DNA of 21,260 nt from JBALVT01 sp036961345 (GCA_036961345.1 JBALVT010000061.1:1-21260); one strand, 5' to 3'; positions 1-7,861 are shown, counted from the first letter of the stretch. Notes: generated by a model from the letters alone, not told the origin. Program-made: numbers and translations.

Positions 1-1023
1 CCCCAATTTCAGTGCGGAGCGAACAAAGTCTCCGCGCTGGGGTTGGTACTCGGTAAACTTGCGCTGGATATAAAACGGATAATTCTCAAAATCGGCAAAT
101 TCATCCGCCGGAGAAAGCGAGGAGTGTGTTTCGGAATCACCTTTGATTTGGGTGATCTCGGCCAATCGCTCCCATTTTGCACGCAGCGTCGCATATTCAG
201 TCGTCATGGGCTCGCCGCGCAGACTTTTATCCGAGAACATATAACCCTTTGAGATATTGGAATTGTGCGGGATAGCAGTAAAATCGGCCCCGGTAGCAGC
301 ACTGGTTTTGTCAAGCCAAGCCCACAGATCTTCAGGGAAAGGGCTGTCATCGAGACCAAACGGGTCGTATTGCTGAGCTGTTGCGGCGTCGCTGTCGCTG
401 ATAACCACTCGGTGCAAATTCGCGCCACCGGGTATGGAGCTCCACTCCCAGCCAATAAATGCCGTAAATACACCGGGCTCATTGTAGGTATCGGCGGTAT
501 CCGTAATTAATTTCCAGGTATCAATCTCGACCTGTTTTGGCATGGGCAGTAAACCCAGATCGCTGTTTTCCAGACCCGACGCTTCGGCATCTTCAAGGGG
601 CGTGAGCTCAGGATCTGGCAACACCGACACAAACAGCGAACGACCTTCACCTGTATCGATTGCCTTTGTAAGTACATATTCTGCAATCCAGGACTTTACC
701 GAATCGATCATACCTAAATCGGAATTATCAGCACCGTTACGATGGATATTGCGAATCTGCCCAAGAAATTCTGCATGGTCAGAAACAACCAAAAAATCCA
801 AAGGTGTTGTTATTTGCACCCGCGCTTTGTGATAGGGATGCTCAACCGGCATACCCCGCGCGTAACGGTAGGCGGTATCTGGTCCGGCAATGAGGTTGTT
901 ATTCGTATAAGCATCTGAAGACAAGGTGGTATGCAGATGCGTATCTCCCCACAACAGCTGTCTGTCCTGTGCATAGGTTGCGCAGCTAAGTAGTGTCAGG
1001 CCGAAAACAAGCGTTTTGCGCAT
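1..1023 (-). CDS. Exported DUF3604 (PHP-like) protein, C-terminus cut by window edge
   Basis: The reading frame is open from an ATG at 1023 to the window edge, giving the first 341 residues. The N-terminus is a Sec-type signal, with likely cleavage after the Ala of A-T-Y-A near residue 18. Cys14, preceded by L-L-S, is a weaker alternative lipoprotein site. The mature part carries the metal-site motifs of PHP-like DUF3604 proteins: D27-T-H29-L-H31, S-D82-H83-A-E, an N-L-H near residue 204 and I-P-H253-N-S-N. No cysteine follows residue 14. An AAGGG ribosome site precedes the start. A second, longer DUF3604 gene lies at 10141-12063 with the same motifs in the same order. The family is common in marine and steroid- or hydrocarbon-degrading bacteria, but its substrate is unknown; a periplasmic metal-dependent hydrolase is an inference. 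The family call is firm, the function open. Confidence 0.88.
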   Translation of the reverse strand, partial: MRKTLVFGLTLLSCATYAQDRQLLWGDTHLHTTLSSDAYTNNNLIAGPDTAYRYARGMPVEHPYHKARVQITTPLDFLVVSDHAEFLGQIRNIHRNGADNSDLGMIDSVKSWIAEYVLTKAIDTGEGRSLFVSVLPDPELTPLEDAEASGLENSDLGLLPMPKQVEIDTWKLITDTADTYNEPGVFTAFIGWEWSSIPGGANLHRVVISDSDAATAQQYDPFGLDDSPFPEDLWAWLDKTSAATGADFTAIPHNSNISKGYMFSDKSLRGEPMTTEYATLRAKWERLAEITQIKGDSETHSSLSPADEFADFENYPFYIQRKFTEYQPQRGDFVRSALKLG

Positions 1024-1155
1024 AGCGCTATCCCTTGGTATATTTTTAGAAACGAAAGTGTCCGCTATTGGATCAGCGTAATCAAGTCCGGCGAACAAGG
1101 GACGTGCGGCGCGCCCTTTGATATAACCAACCTCCTGCAAAAACCCCCAGTTAAA

Positions 1156-1184
1156 TTGAAAGAGCTTTCGATAAGTGTGATAAC
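1156..1184 (+). promoter_or_regulatory. Putative sigma70 promoter of the flavin oxidoreductase-SDR pair
   Basis: TTGAAA (1156-1161) and GATAAC (1179-1184) are separated by exactly 17 bases, each matching the consensus at four or more positions. Transcription would start near 1191, leaving a leader of about 38 bases before the ATG at 1229, with an AGGA ribosome site at 1218-1221. The call rests on pattern and spacing only. Confidence 0.45.
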
Positions 1185-1189
1185 ACACT
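1174..1189. promoter_or_regulatory. Inverted repeat, candidate operator overlapping the -10 box
   Basis: AGTGTG and CACACT are perfect reverse complements around a central ATAA (6-4-6). The repeat covers the whole proposed -10 hexamer of the downstream promoter, where a bound repressor would block RNA polymerase. It includes a TGTGA like a CRP half-site, but the other half does not match. No regulator gene is present in the window. Confidence 0.4.
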
Positions 1190-1228
1190 AACATCCCCCA
1201 CTCCTTTGGAGCCCAACAGGAACAAACA

Positions 1229-2200
1229 ATGAAAACAAGAATCACTGAAATGCTAGGCATAGAACACCCCATTATCCAGGGGGGCATGCACTTCGTCGGT
1301 TTGGCCGAGCTGGCCGCCGCCGTATCGAATGCAGGAGGCCTTGGTATTATCACCGGGCTGACGCAAGGCACACCTGAAAAACTGGCCAATGAAATCGCCC
1401 GGTGCCGCGCCATGACAGACAAGCCATTTGGTGTGAACATTACGTTTCTGCCCACATTGACGCCGCCGGATTACCCCGCTCTTTTCCAAACGATTATTGA
1501 TGGTGGCGTTACAGTAGTAGAAACAGCCGGCAACAATCCCGCTAAATACATGCCCATGCTGAAAGAGGCAGGCATCAAGGTGATCCACAAATGCACCGCG
1601 GTACGTCATGCGCTGAAAGCGCAGTCTATTGGCTGCGACGCCGTTTCCGTAGACGGCTTTGAGTGCGGCGGCCACCCGGGTGAAGACGACATCCCAAACT
1701 TTATTCTGCTGCCCAGAGCGGCAGACGAGCTGGAAATTCCCTTTGTGGCGTCGGGCGGCATGGCAGACGCGCGCAGTCTGGTTGCAGCACTCGCCATGGG
1801 TGCTGAAGGCATGAATATGGGAACCCGGTTCATTGCCACGCAGGAAGCGCCCGTACACGACAATGTAAAGCAGGCTATTGTCGCAGCGAGCGAGCTCGAT
1901 ACCCGCTTGGTTATGCGCCCTCTTCGAAATACTGAGCGCGTACTGACTAATCCGGCCGTAGAACGGCTGCTGGAGAAAGAAATTGCTCTGGGTGCAGACC
2001 TGAAATTCGAAGACATCATTGACGAAGTCGCCGGCGTCTACCCCAAAGTCATGCAGTCAGGTGATATGGATGCGGGGGCCTGGTCTTGCGGTATGGTCGC
2101 AGGCCTTATCGACGATGTCCCAACAGTCAAAGAATTGATAGACACTATCATGGCCGAAGCCGATTCAATTATTAATAAACGTTTAGCGGGGATGTCTTGA
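1229..2200 (+). CDS. Nitronate monooxygenase-family FMN oxidoreductase (IpdC-like type)
   Basis: This is a 323-residue TIM-barrel flavoprotein of the 2-nitropropane dioxygenase/nitronate monooxygenase family. Visible signatures are P-I-I-Q-G-G-M at 14-20, A-G-G-L-G at 35-39, the F-E-C-G-G-H149 segment carrying the family's active-site histidine, and FMN-phosphate motifs G-G-M at 176-178 and G-T-R-F at 198-201. Family members oxidise nitronates or act as flavin reductases or dehydrogenases on CoA thioesters. One relative, IpdC, acts on the last two steroid rings in actinobacteria. Given the KstD and KshA genes in this window, an IpdC-like role is plausible, but this is inference. The stop codon directly abuts the ATG of the next SDR, so the two are almost certainly co-transcribed and translationally coupled. 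Confidence 0.85.
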   Translation: MKTRITEMLGIEHPIIQGGMHFVGLAELAAAVSNAGGLGIITGLTQGTPEKLANEIARCRAMTDKPFGVNITFLPTLTPPDYPALFQTIIDGGVTVVETAGNNPAKYMPMLKEAGIKVIHKCTAVRHALKAQSIGCDAVSVDGFECGGHPGEDDIPNFILLPRAADELEIPFVASGGMADARSLVAALAMGAEGMNMGTRFIATQEAPVHDNVKQAIVAASELDTRLVMRPLRNTERVLTNPAVERLLEKEIALGADLKFEDIIDEVAGVYPKVMQSGDMDAGAWSCGMVAGLIDDVPTVKELIDTIMAEADSIINKRLAGMS

Positions 2201-2965
2201 ATGAGTACCAATTTGTTTGATCTTACTGGAAAAGTTGCACTGATAACCGGCGCCAGCCGGGGCATTGGTGAGTCCATCGCCAAATTGCTGGCAGAGCAAG
2301 GCGCACACGTTATTGTCTCCAGCCGCAAGATCGATGGTTGTCAGGTGGTTGCCGACTCCATAACGCAAGCCGGTGGCAGCGCCGAAGCCTTTGCTTGCCA
2401 CGTTGGTAGCATGGAAGATATCAGCGCCGTCTTTCGCCACATTCGCGAAAAACATGGCAAGCTGGACATTCTGATCAATAACGCAGCGACCAATCCCTAT
2501 TTTGGCGACATCCTTGATACGGATCTTGCGGCCTACCAAAAGACTGTAGACGTTAACATCCGCGGTTACTTTTTTATGTCAGTTGAAGGCGGCCGCTTGA
2601 TGCGCGAAAACGGCGGCGGAGCAATTGTCAATACCGCGTCAATCAACGCCATTCAGCCCGGGCCAGCCCAGGGCATTTATTCCATAACTAAAGCGGCAGT
2701 AGTTAACATGACCAAAGCTTTCGCCAAGGAATGCGGCCAACACGGGATTCGGGTTAATGCCCTACTGCCGGGACTAACAAAAACAGCCTTTGCCGGCGCC
2801 TTGTTCAGCAACGAGGATATCTATAATGCCGCCATGGCGACAATCCCCATGAAGCGACACGCCGAACCCGATGAAATGGCCGGCACCGTGTTGTACCTGG
2901 TTTCAGACGCGGCCAGTTATACCAACGGTGAATGTATTGTGGTCGATGGTGGAATTACGCTTTAG
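2201..2965 (+). CDS. Short-chain dehydrogenase/reductase, classical type, NADP-type cofactor site
   Basis: This is a complete 254-residue classical SDR. The dinucleotide motif T-G-A-S-R-G-I-G lies at 16-23, N-N-A-A at 93-96, and the catalytic set is Ser147, Tyr160 and Lys164. Ser41-Arg42 at the end of the second strand suggest NADP(H) rather than NAD(H). The C-terminus ends in the usual V-V-D-G-G-I. Its ATG follows the TGA of the flavin oxidoreductase with no gap. The pairing suggests consecutive redox steps on one intermediate, as in beta-oxidation or steroid C/D-ring breakdown. The substrate cannot be read from sequence; a FabG-like 3-oxoacyl reductase is the main alternative. Confidence 0.9.
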   Translation: MSTNLFDLTGKVALITGASRGIGESIAKLLAEQGAHVIVSSRKIDGCQVVADSITQAGGSAEAFACHVGSMEDISAVFRHIREKHGKLDILINNAATNPYFGDILDTDLAAYQKTVDVNIRGYFFMSVEGGRLMRENGGGAIVNTASINAIQPGPAQGIYSITKAAVVNMTKAFAKECGQHGIRVNALLPGLTKTAFAGALFSNEDIYNAAMATIPMKRHAEPDEMAGTVLYLVSDAASYTNGECIVVDGGITL

Positions 2966-3008
2966 ATCATTCCGGCGTCAAATGCCAAAGCGATAGCAAT
3001 ACGAGATA

Positions 3009-3048
3009 CTAAGGCCCTGCTTAAATCAGTATCGAGCAGAGGCCTTAG
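3009..3048. terminator. Long hairpin between convergent genes, likely bidirectional terminator
   Basis: CTAAGGCC plus CTGC (3009-3020) can pair with GCAG plus GGCCTTAG (3036-3048), giving 12 base pairs with one bulged A and a 15-base loop. It sits between the SDR stop at 2965 and the converging PLP-enzyme gene, whose TAA (3045-3047) lies inside the stem. A short T run follows on the plus strand at about 3056-3059. No strong T tract directly abuts the stem, so termination efficiency is uncertain. Confidence 0.5.
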
Positions 3049-4355
3049 CCGGCAATTTTCCGCAATACCTTGATAGCCGAATCTATTTCGCCAGTTGTAT
3101 TGGTCAGCCCCGGCGCCATTCGGACAACCGGACCGGCATCGCGATCTGCTGCGCTTACGACTATTCTATGTTCGTTCATACTTTTTTCAACATCTTCAGC
3201 CGACACCTTGGATACCCGAAAGAATGTGAAACCAGCGGATAACTCTTCACTCATGGGGGTTACCAATTCGACCCCCGCCATATCGTTGAGCTGGTTTTTC
3301 AAATACGTATTAAGATAACGAATACGCGACTGCACTTTGTCCTTACCAATCGCCAAATGAAACTCAAACGCTTTGCGCAGGGCCCAGCGGTGCTCAAAAC
3401 TGTGAAAGCCGCCCGGAGTCATAACGGCACCAAACGCCGGATCGGCGGTAAAATTAAAGGGCGGAATCGTCGGCGAGATAGTGTCCGGTTCAAGCTCGCG
3501 ACTGACCATAATACCCGTGCCACTTGGCCCAAACATCCATTTATGCGTGCCGGCAACAAAAAAGTCGCAGCCCATTTCCTCGAAGTTGGTGTCTTCTACG
3601 CCGAAGCCATGCACCCCGTCAACGCAATACAAAATTTGCTCATCTTTAGCTCGCCCTACATTCAGCTCCCTGACCATCTTTCCCACCTGTGCAACCGGTA
3701 GCTTCACGCTGCTGCCTGAGTGCACCCAGGTGAGGGCAAGCACCCGGGTCCTGGCATTGATGTTACGACGCAATCGAGCCAGCATTTCTTCTGCGGAGGC
3801 GTCTTCAGGCTTTTCGTAAAGACGGATCGTATTCACCTTGAGGCCTTCTCGCTCTGAGCGATACTTCAGCGAAGTAATACAGGAGTAATGTTCGTGCTCG
3901 GTAGACAAAATTTCCTGCCCCGGTTTTATCGAAATATTGTTGTATAGCATCGCCAGTCCCATGGTGGTATTCGCCGTGAGCGATACCTGGCGCGGGGAAA
4001 CCCCAAAATACTTCCCGGCCAGAGCCCTTGCCTCATATTCGGCCTCATACCCCTTACGCAAATAAGTGGCGGGATTGCGATTGAGCGCTCTGCGGTGATA
4101 ATCAATATCCCGTTCAACCAAGTGCGGCCTTGAAGCCAACAAAAACCCTGCGAAGTTAAGCCAGCTGTAGTCCTGGTCAAACTCATTGCGCAATTGGGGC
4201 CAATCTACAAACTTGAAGGGCTCATCCTGATCGGAAACATCAGCACTTGAGGTCTCTTTTGCCTGTAGCGCAGCACCCGCGGCGAACGAACCGAAAGGCA
4301 GCAGCCCCGCCACCAACCCTGCCCCCTTTAATAGATTTCGACGAGCAAATTTCAT
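3045..4355 (-). CDS. Tat-exported class V aminotransferase-fold PLP enzyme (PvdN-like)
   Basis: This is a 436-residue protein with a twin-arginine signal at the extreme N-terminus (A-R-R-N-L-L-K, then a hydrophobic stretch ending near A-A-G-A-A), so it should fold with cofactor in the cytoplasm and be exported to the periplasm. The rest is a full class V PLP domain of the isopenicillin-N-epimerase/cysteine-desulfurase type: E-H-E-H near 153-156, the cofactor aspartate in V-D246-G-V-H-G, and the PLP lysine in G-T-H-K272-W. PvdN, a Tat-exported periplasmic enzyme of this fold in fluorescent pseudomonads, modifies the glutamate side chain of pyoverdine. No siderophore genes are present here, so the substrate is unknown. 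A GGGAG ribosome site precedes the ATG. The gene is divergent from the P450 gene. Confidence 0.88.
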   Translation of the reverse strand: MKFARRNLLKGAGLVAGLLPFGSFAAGAALQAKETSSADVSDQDEPFKFVDWPQLRNEFDQDYSWLNFAGFLLASRPHLVERDIDYHRRALNRNPATYLRKGYEAEYEARALAGKYFGVSPRQVSLTANTTMGLAMLYNNISIKPGQEILSTEHEHYSCITSLKYRSEREGLKVNTIRLYEKPEDASAEEMLARLRRNINARTRVLALTWVHSGSSVKLPVAQVGKMVRELNVGRAKDEQILYCVDGVHGFGVEDTNFEEMGCDFFVAGTHKWMFGPSGTGIMVSRELEPDTISPTIPPFNFTADPAFGAVMTPGGFHSFEHRWALRKAFEFHLAIGKDKVQSRIRYLNTYLKNQLNDMAGVELVTPMSEELSAGFTFFRVSKVSAEDVEKSMNEHRIVVSAADRDAGPVVRMAPGLTNTTGEIDSAIKVLRKIAG

Positions 4356-4468
4356 TATTATTTCTCCCGGCTAGGCCCCAAGTATATGCCAGTGTGAGGA
4401 ATAGGTCTTTCGCTGTTTACGTCACGCTTTTGATACCGGCATCGACTAGATGAATATTACCGTCAGGT

Positions 4469-4497
4469 TTGACTGTTTTGGCTTTCCCCTTCATACT
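4469..4497 (+). promoter_or_regulatory. Putative sigma70 promoter of the P450 gene
   Basis: TTGACT (4469-4474) and CATACT (4492-4497) are 17 bases apart. The predicted start of transcription is near 4504, about 20 bases before the GTG start codon, with GGAG at 4514-4517 as ribosome site. It lies in the 170-base divergent region shared with the PLP-enzyme gene. Confidence 0.45.
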
Positions 4498-4525
4498 CTG
4501 TAAAAAATAGCACTGGAGCCCACTT

Positions 4526-5785
4526 GTGACAGCACCCATAGTAAATGACAATCGCGCCTTAACAGACATGCCCCTGTTTGACACAGAGACACTGAAGTGT
4601 CCCTACCATTTCGACAAAACATTGCGCGAGGAGTCGCCAGTCTTCCAGGATCCCGACTCCGGTGTGTATATCGTGTCTACTTATAACCTGGTCCGCGAGG
4701 CGCATAAAAACCCGGCTGTCTTTTCCAACGAATTTACACTTGCACTGGGCTCCGTCTCCAAGCTTGATGACGATATTGTCACCGCGATGAAGCGAACCTA
4801 CGATCTGGGCAAGGGCACGCTGCTAACCGTAGATCCACCGGAACACAAAGCTTACCGCGACGCAGTGAGAGACTTTTTCGTGTCTGACAAGATGGCCAAA
4901 CATCGGCCGTGGATCAGTGAACTGGCAGAGAAACTCATTGCAGAATTTCCCGATGGCGAAGGTTTCAACTTCGTAGAAAATTTCACCCGGCCACTGCCTC
5001 TGTCGGTGATTATGCATGTTCTGGGTATTCCACTCGATATGAAGGACAAAACATTTAAATGGACCGTCGACAACGTCACCGTACTGTCAGGTGTGGCCGA
5101 TACAGAAGGGCTAATAGCGGCGCACGCGGGCCTCAAAGAAGAATATGAGTGGTTTGCCTCAGCATTAAATGAGCGCCGCGAGAATCCACGGGACGACCTG
5201 CTTAACCTGGTCGCCCACGCCACCATTGACGGGCGCCCTCTCACGATCGAAGAGCAGCTGTCCTATTGCACGCAGTTTTTGGTGGCGGGTAACGAAACCA
5301 CTACTGCAACCCTGGCCGAAGGTATGCGCCAGCTCTGCCTCAATCCGGAGCAGCAGCAGAAAGTTCGTGACGACCGCAGCCTAATTCCCAACCTGGTTGA
5401 GGAGTCACTGAGATTGGCGTCCCCCACTTCGAATATGTGGCGAATGACCAAGTCTGACTACACACTCGGAGGCACGGATATTCCCAGTGGTTCTATGGTG
5501 CTGCTCAAGTACTTTTCCTCGAATCACGACGAGAGCATGTTCGAGGCACCCATGGAGTTTGATGTCACGCGCAGCAATGCCAAACGCCATATCGCCTTCG
5601 GTTTTGGCACTCACGTATGTATTGGCCAGCACTTATCAAAACTGGAAATGATTATCGCCTGGGAAAAACTCTTTGAGAACAGCAGCAATTTCCGCATGGA
5701 TTGTGCGCCGGAAGCTCTGGAATATATGCCCAACATCTTACTGCGGGGCCTGGAGGAAATACCGGTTATTATCGACCGTAATTAA
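4526..5785 (+). CDS. Cytochrome P450, bacterial class I type
   Basis: This is a complete 419-residue soluble P450. The I-helix oxygen-activation motif A-G-N-E-T-T is at 254-259, E293-x-x-R296 forms the K-helix pair, and the heme loop F-G-x-G-x-H-x-C has Cys365 as axial ligand. There is no signal or membrane anchor, so it is cytoplasmic and needs a ferredoxin and a ferredoxin reductase, neither of which is in the window. The GTG start at 4526 is chosen because GGAG lies 8 bases upstream; the next in-frame ATG is at residue 15. Bacterial P450s of this type hydroxylate terpenoids, steroids, fatty acids or alkanes. Proximity to steroid-type genes makes a polycyclic or terpenoid substrate plausible, but no CYP family is assigned with confidence. 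Confidence 0.93.
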   Translation: MTAPIVNDNRALTDMPLFDTETLKCPYHFDKTLREESPVFQDPDSGVYIVSTYNLVREAHKNPAVFSNEFTLALGSVSKLDDDIVTAMKRTYDLGKGTLLTVDPPEHKAYRDAVRDFFVSDKMAKHRPWISELAEKLIAEFPDGEGFNFVENFTRPLPLSVIMHVLGIPLDMKDKTFKWTVDNVTVLSGVADTEGLIAAHAGLKEEYEWFASALNERRENPRDDLLNLVAHATIDGRPLTIEEQLSYCTQFLVAGNETTTATLAEGMRQLCLNPEQQQKVRDDRSLIPNLVEESLRLASPTSNMWRMTKSDYTLGGTDIPSGSMVLLKYFSSNHDESMFEAPMEFDVTRSNAKRHIAFGFGTHVCIGQHLSKLEMIIAWEKLFENSSNFRMDCAPEALEYMPNILLRGLEEIPVIIDRN

Positions 5786-5797
5786 GATCGGCGCGGC

Positions 5798-5824
5798 AAA
5801 AAAAAGGGGCCAACAATGGCCCCT
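5798..5824 (-). terminator. Intrinsic terminator of the acyl-CoA dehydrogenase/PPOX unit
   Basis: Read on the minus strand, AGGGGCC and GGCCCCT form a perfect 7-bp GC-rich stem around a 6-base loop and are followed by eight T's (the A run at 5798-5805). This is a textbook Rho-independent terminator 30 bases past the stop of the minus-strand gene. On the plus strand the same hairpin lacks a T tract, so it serves the P450 transcript less well. Confidence 0.85.
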
Positions 5825-5853
5825 CACTCTAACAACATCCCAACTCAAAAAAC

Positions 5854-6411
5854 CTATTTTTCGGCGTCTTTTGCTGCAAATTCAGCATAAGCCTGCGCGG
5901 TACCTTCCGCCATTTTGTCACCGTCAAACGGTATAGACATTTCCGAGGTAAACTCCATCACGATTCGCTCAGGCGTATCCAGAAAACGAATAAACATATC
6001 GGGGTCGATACCTGAGGTAAATGCATTGCCCTCATCGTGACGCTGCGACGCAGCCATGCCGTGAGCAAGTAAGCCATACATCCACAGTTTGGTTTTGGGG
6101 TCATCGTGAATCACAGTATGGCCTTTGTAGGTTACTGTTTTCCCACCTCCCATCGGCGTGCCTTTACTGGTAATGCATATAGCAGATCGCCCATCTCTGC
6201 CAATCGCCTTGATACGCAGGCGCTCTCGGGTAGCCGTCATCCATATTTTGCCGTCCACGGGCACATAAGCCGTGGTTACACCCAGAGGATGCCCCGCTTT
6301 GTTGGCCCAGATAAAGGTGCATTCGCCGCCAGTGTTCACAAGCTCTTGCTCACGTTCCGGGTCAAGCTTATAGCGCTTTACGTCATCATAATTTACCGCT
6401 TGTTCTGTCAT
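5854..6411 (-). CDS. Pyridoxamine 5'-phosphate oxidase-fold flavin protein
   Basis: The product is 185 residues if translation starts at the ATG at 6411, which has a purine-rich AGGAAGAG upstream. An in-frame ATG at 6483 would add 24 residues that do not resemble the domain. The sequence has the split-barrel PPOX pattern: an early strand with C-T-F-I-W, V-P-V-D-G-K-I-W-M-T, R-E-R-L-R-I-K-A-I near 62-70, then the I-C-I-T strand. The family binds FMN, F420 or heme and includes small oxidoreductases and cofactor-binding proteins. It is downstream of the acyl-CoA dehydrogenase on the same strand (144-base gap) and shares its terminator, so an auxiliary redox role in the same pathway is inferred. 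The substrate is unknown. Confidence 0.75.
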   Translation of the reverse strand: MTEQAVNYDDVKRYKLDPEREQELVNTGGECTFIWANKAGHPLGVTTAYVPVDGKIWMTATRERLRIKAIGRDGRSAICITSKGTPMGGGKTVTYKGHTVIHDDPKTKLWMYGLLAHGMAASQRHDEGNAFTSGIDPDMFIRFLDTPERIVMEFTSEMSIPFDGDKMAEGTAQAYAEFAAKDAEK

Positions 6412-6555
6412 AACCGTCTCTTCCTGATTAATTAAAGTGGGAATCTGGTCTAACGGGCTCGCACATGGAAAGCCGTCAACCATAGAACTTCACCCATAAA
6501 GTTTAATGGTAGTCGATAAAACTCTCATCAGGCGAAAGTTCTAGCTCTGAACAGC

Positions 6556-7713
6556 CTATTTCTTTTTGCCGGGCAAAATATTCATTTGTTTGCAGATAAT
6601 GCTCAACATGACCTCATCGGCGCCCCCGCCTATAGAGGTTAACCTCTGATCACGATAGACACGGGAAACTGGGTTGTCCCACATAAAGCCCATACCACCC
6701 CAGTATTGCAGGCAGGAGTCGGAAACCTCTCTTACCAAACGACCTACTTTGAGTTTTGCCATAGACGCTTTTAACGTCACGTCCTCGCCATTGATGTACC
6801 CCTCAACTGCATCATAGGTCAGAGCCCGCAAAGCCTCCACTTCAGTTTGCAGCTCCGCCAATCGAAAATGAACCACTTGATTATCCAGAATGGACTGACC
6901 AAAGGCCTGACGCTGGCCGGTATACTCGATCGTATCGTTAATGCAGTTTTCCATCGTCTTGAGGTTGGCAGCGGCGGCCCATAAGCGTTCCTCCTGAAAT
7001 TGCTGCATTTGATATACAAATCCCATGCCTTCCTCGCCGATACGATTGCGCTGGGGAACACGCACGTTATCGAAATAGACCTCGGCGGTGTCCGATGAAC
7101 GCATTCCAAGTTTGTTGAGTCTTTCAGAAAAAGAAACGCCTTTGCTTTTGGTGGGGACAACGATTAGCGATTTATTGGTATGCCTGTTGTCGTCACTGGT
7201 ATTGGCCAACAAACACAAATAATCCGCCTGGGTGGAATTAGTGATCCACATTTTACTGCCGTTAATGACATAGTCGTCGCCATCTTTCCTGGCATTGGTT
7301 TTAATCGCGGCGACATCTGAGCCAGCATGGGACTCACTCACTGCGATGGAGAATACGGCATCGCCGGCTATGGCCGGCACCAGATATTCGTTACAGAGTT
7401 CTTCAGAGCCAAAGCGCGCCAGTGCCGGAGTTGCCATATCAGTCTGCACGCCTATCGCCATCGCTACCCCGCCACTTCGGCAACGGCCCAACTCTTCCGA
7501 GAACAGTACCTCATAGCTGTAGTCCAACCCCATTCCGCCATAAGCGAGGGGTTTGTGGATCCCGAGCAAACCAAGATCCCCCATCTTTTTGAACACCTCG
7601 TGTGCCGGAAAGATTCCGTCCTTTTCCCATTCCTCTGTGTAGGGGTTTATTTCCTTATCCACAAAGCTGGCGACGGTCTGTCTCAGGGCATTGTGCTCTT
7701 CGCTAAATAGCAT
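6556..7713 (-). CDS. Acyl-CoA dehydrogenase, isovaleryl/citronellyl-CoA dehydrogenase-like
   Basis: This is a complete 385-residue acyl-CoA dehydrogenase starting at the ATG at 7713, preceded by AGAGAG; a longer in-frame start at 7749 is less likely. FAD and substrate motifs are clear: S-E-S-H-A-G-S-D at 126-133, W-I-T-N at 156-159, R-Q-A-F-G-Q at 268-273 and Q-Y-W-G-G-M-G near 336-342. The usual C-terminal catalytic Glu position reads I-G-G-G, as in isovaleryl-CoA dehydrogenase. The likely catalytic base is instead Glu242, just before an Arg on helix G. This pattern, and the general resemblance to AtuD, suggests branched or isoprenoid-type acyl-CoA substrates. It is the first gene of a minus-strand pair with the PPOX protein. 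Confidence 0.92.
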   Translation of the reverse strand: MLFSEEHNALRQTVASFVDKEINPYTEEWEKDGIFPAHEVFKKMGDLGLLGIHKPLAYGGMGLDYSYEVLFSEELGRCRSGGVAMAIGVQTDMATPALARFGSEELCNEYLVPAIAGDAVFSIAVSESHAGSDVAAIKTNARKDGDDYVINGSKMWITNSTQADYLCLLANTSDDNRHTNKSLIVVPTKSKGVSFSERLNKLGMRSSDTAEVYFDNVRVPQRNRIGEEGMGFVYQMQQFQEERLWAAAANLKTMENCINDTIEYTGQRQAFGQSILDNQVVHFRLAELQTEVEALRALTYDAVEGYINGEDVTLKASMAKLKVGRLVREVSDSCLQYWGGMGFMWDNPVSRVYRDQRLTSIGGGADEVMLSIICKQMNILPGKKK

Positions 7714-7832
7714 AGTTTTCTCTCTTATAGTCGTTAACGGCAAAATCAAGCGTTATTATGCCAGCATGCACGACTCTAGGCAGTAAGTGTGTAAAAATCC
7801 CAGCAGACCCGCCCGTAGCTATCTGAAATATA

Positions 7833-7861
7833 TTGACATACAAAGTGCCACTATGTAAGAT
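7833..7861 (+). promoter_or_regulatory. Putative sigma70 promoter of the MBL-fold hydrolase gene
   Basis: A perfect TTGACA (7833-7838) is followed after exactly 17 bases by TAAGAT (7856-7861, four of six matches). It lies in the 240-base divergent region between the acyl-CoA dehydrogenase and the hydrolase, about 85 bases before the hydrolase ATG, leaving a fairly long leader. GAGAAGG at 7937-7943 is the likely ribosome site. I see no convincing small gene in this region. Confidence 0.6.

Noticed and set aside
1175..1188. CRP-like binding site
   Set aside because: One half (TGTGA) fits but the partner half TCACA is absent at the required spacing; the inverted repeat has a different geometry.
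1253..1858. Minus-strand open frame of 201 codons
   Set aside because: It is antisense to the nitronate-monooxygenase-like gene, with no domain signature and no ribosome site; a shadow frame.
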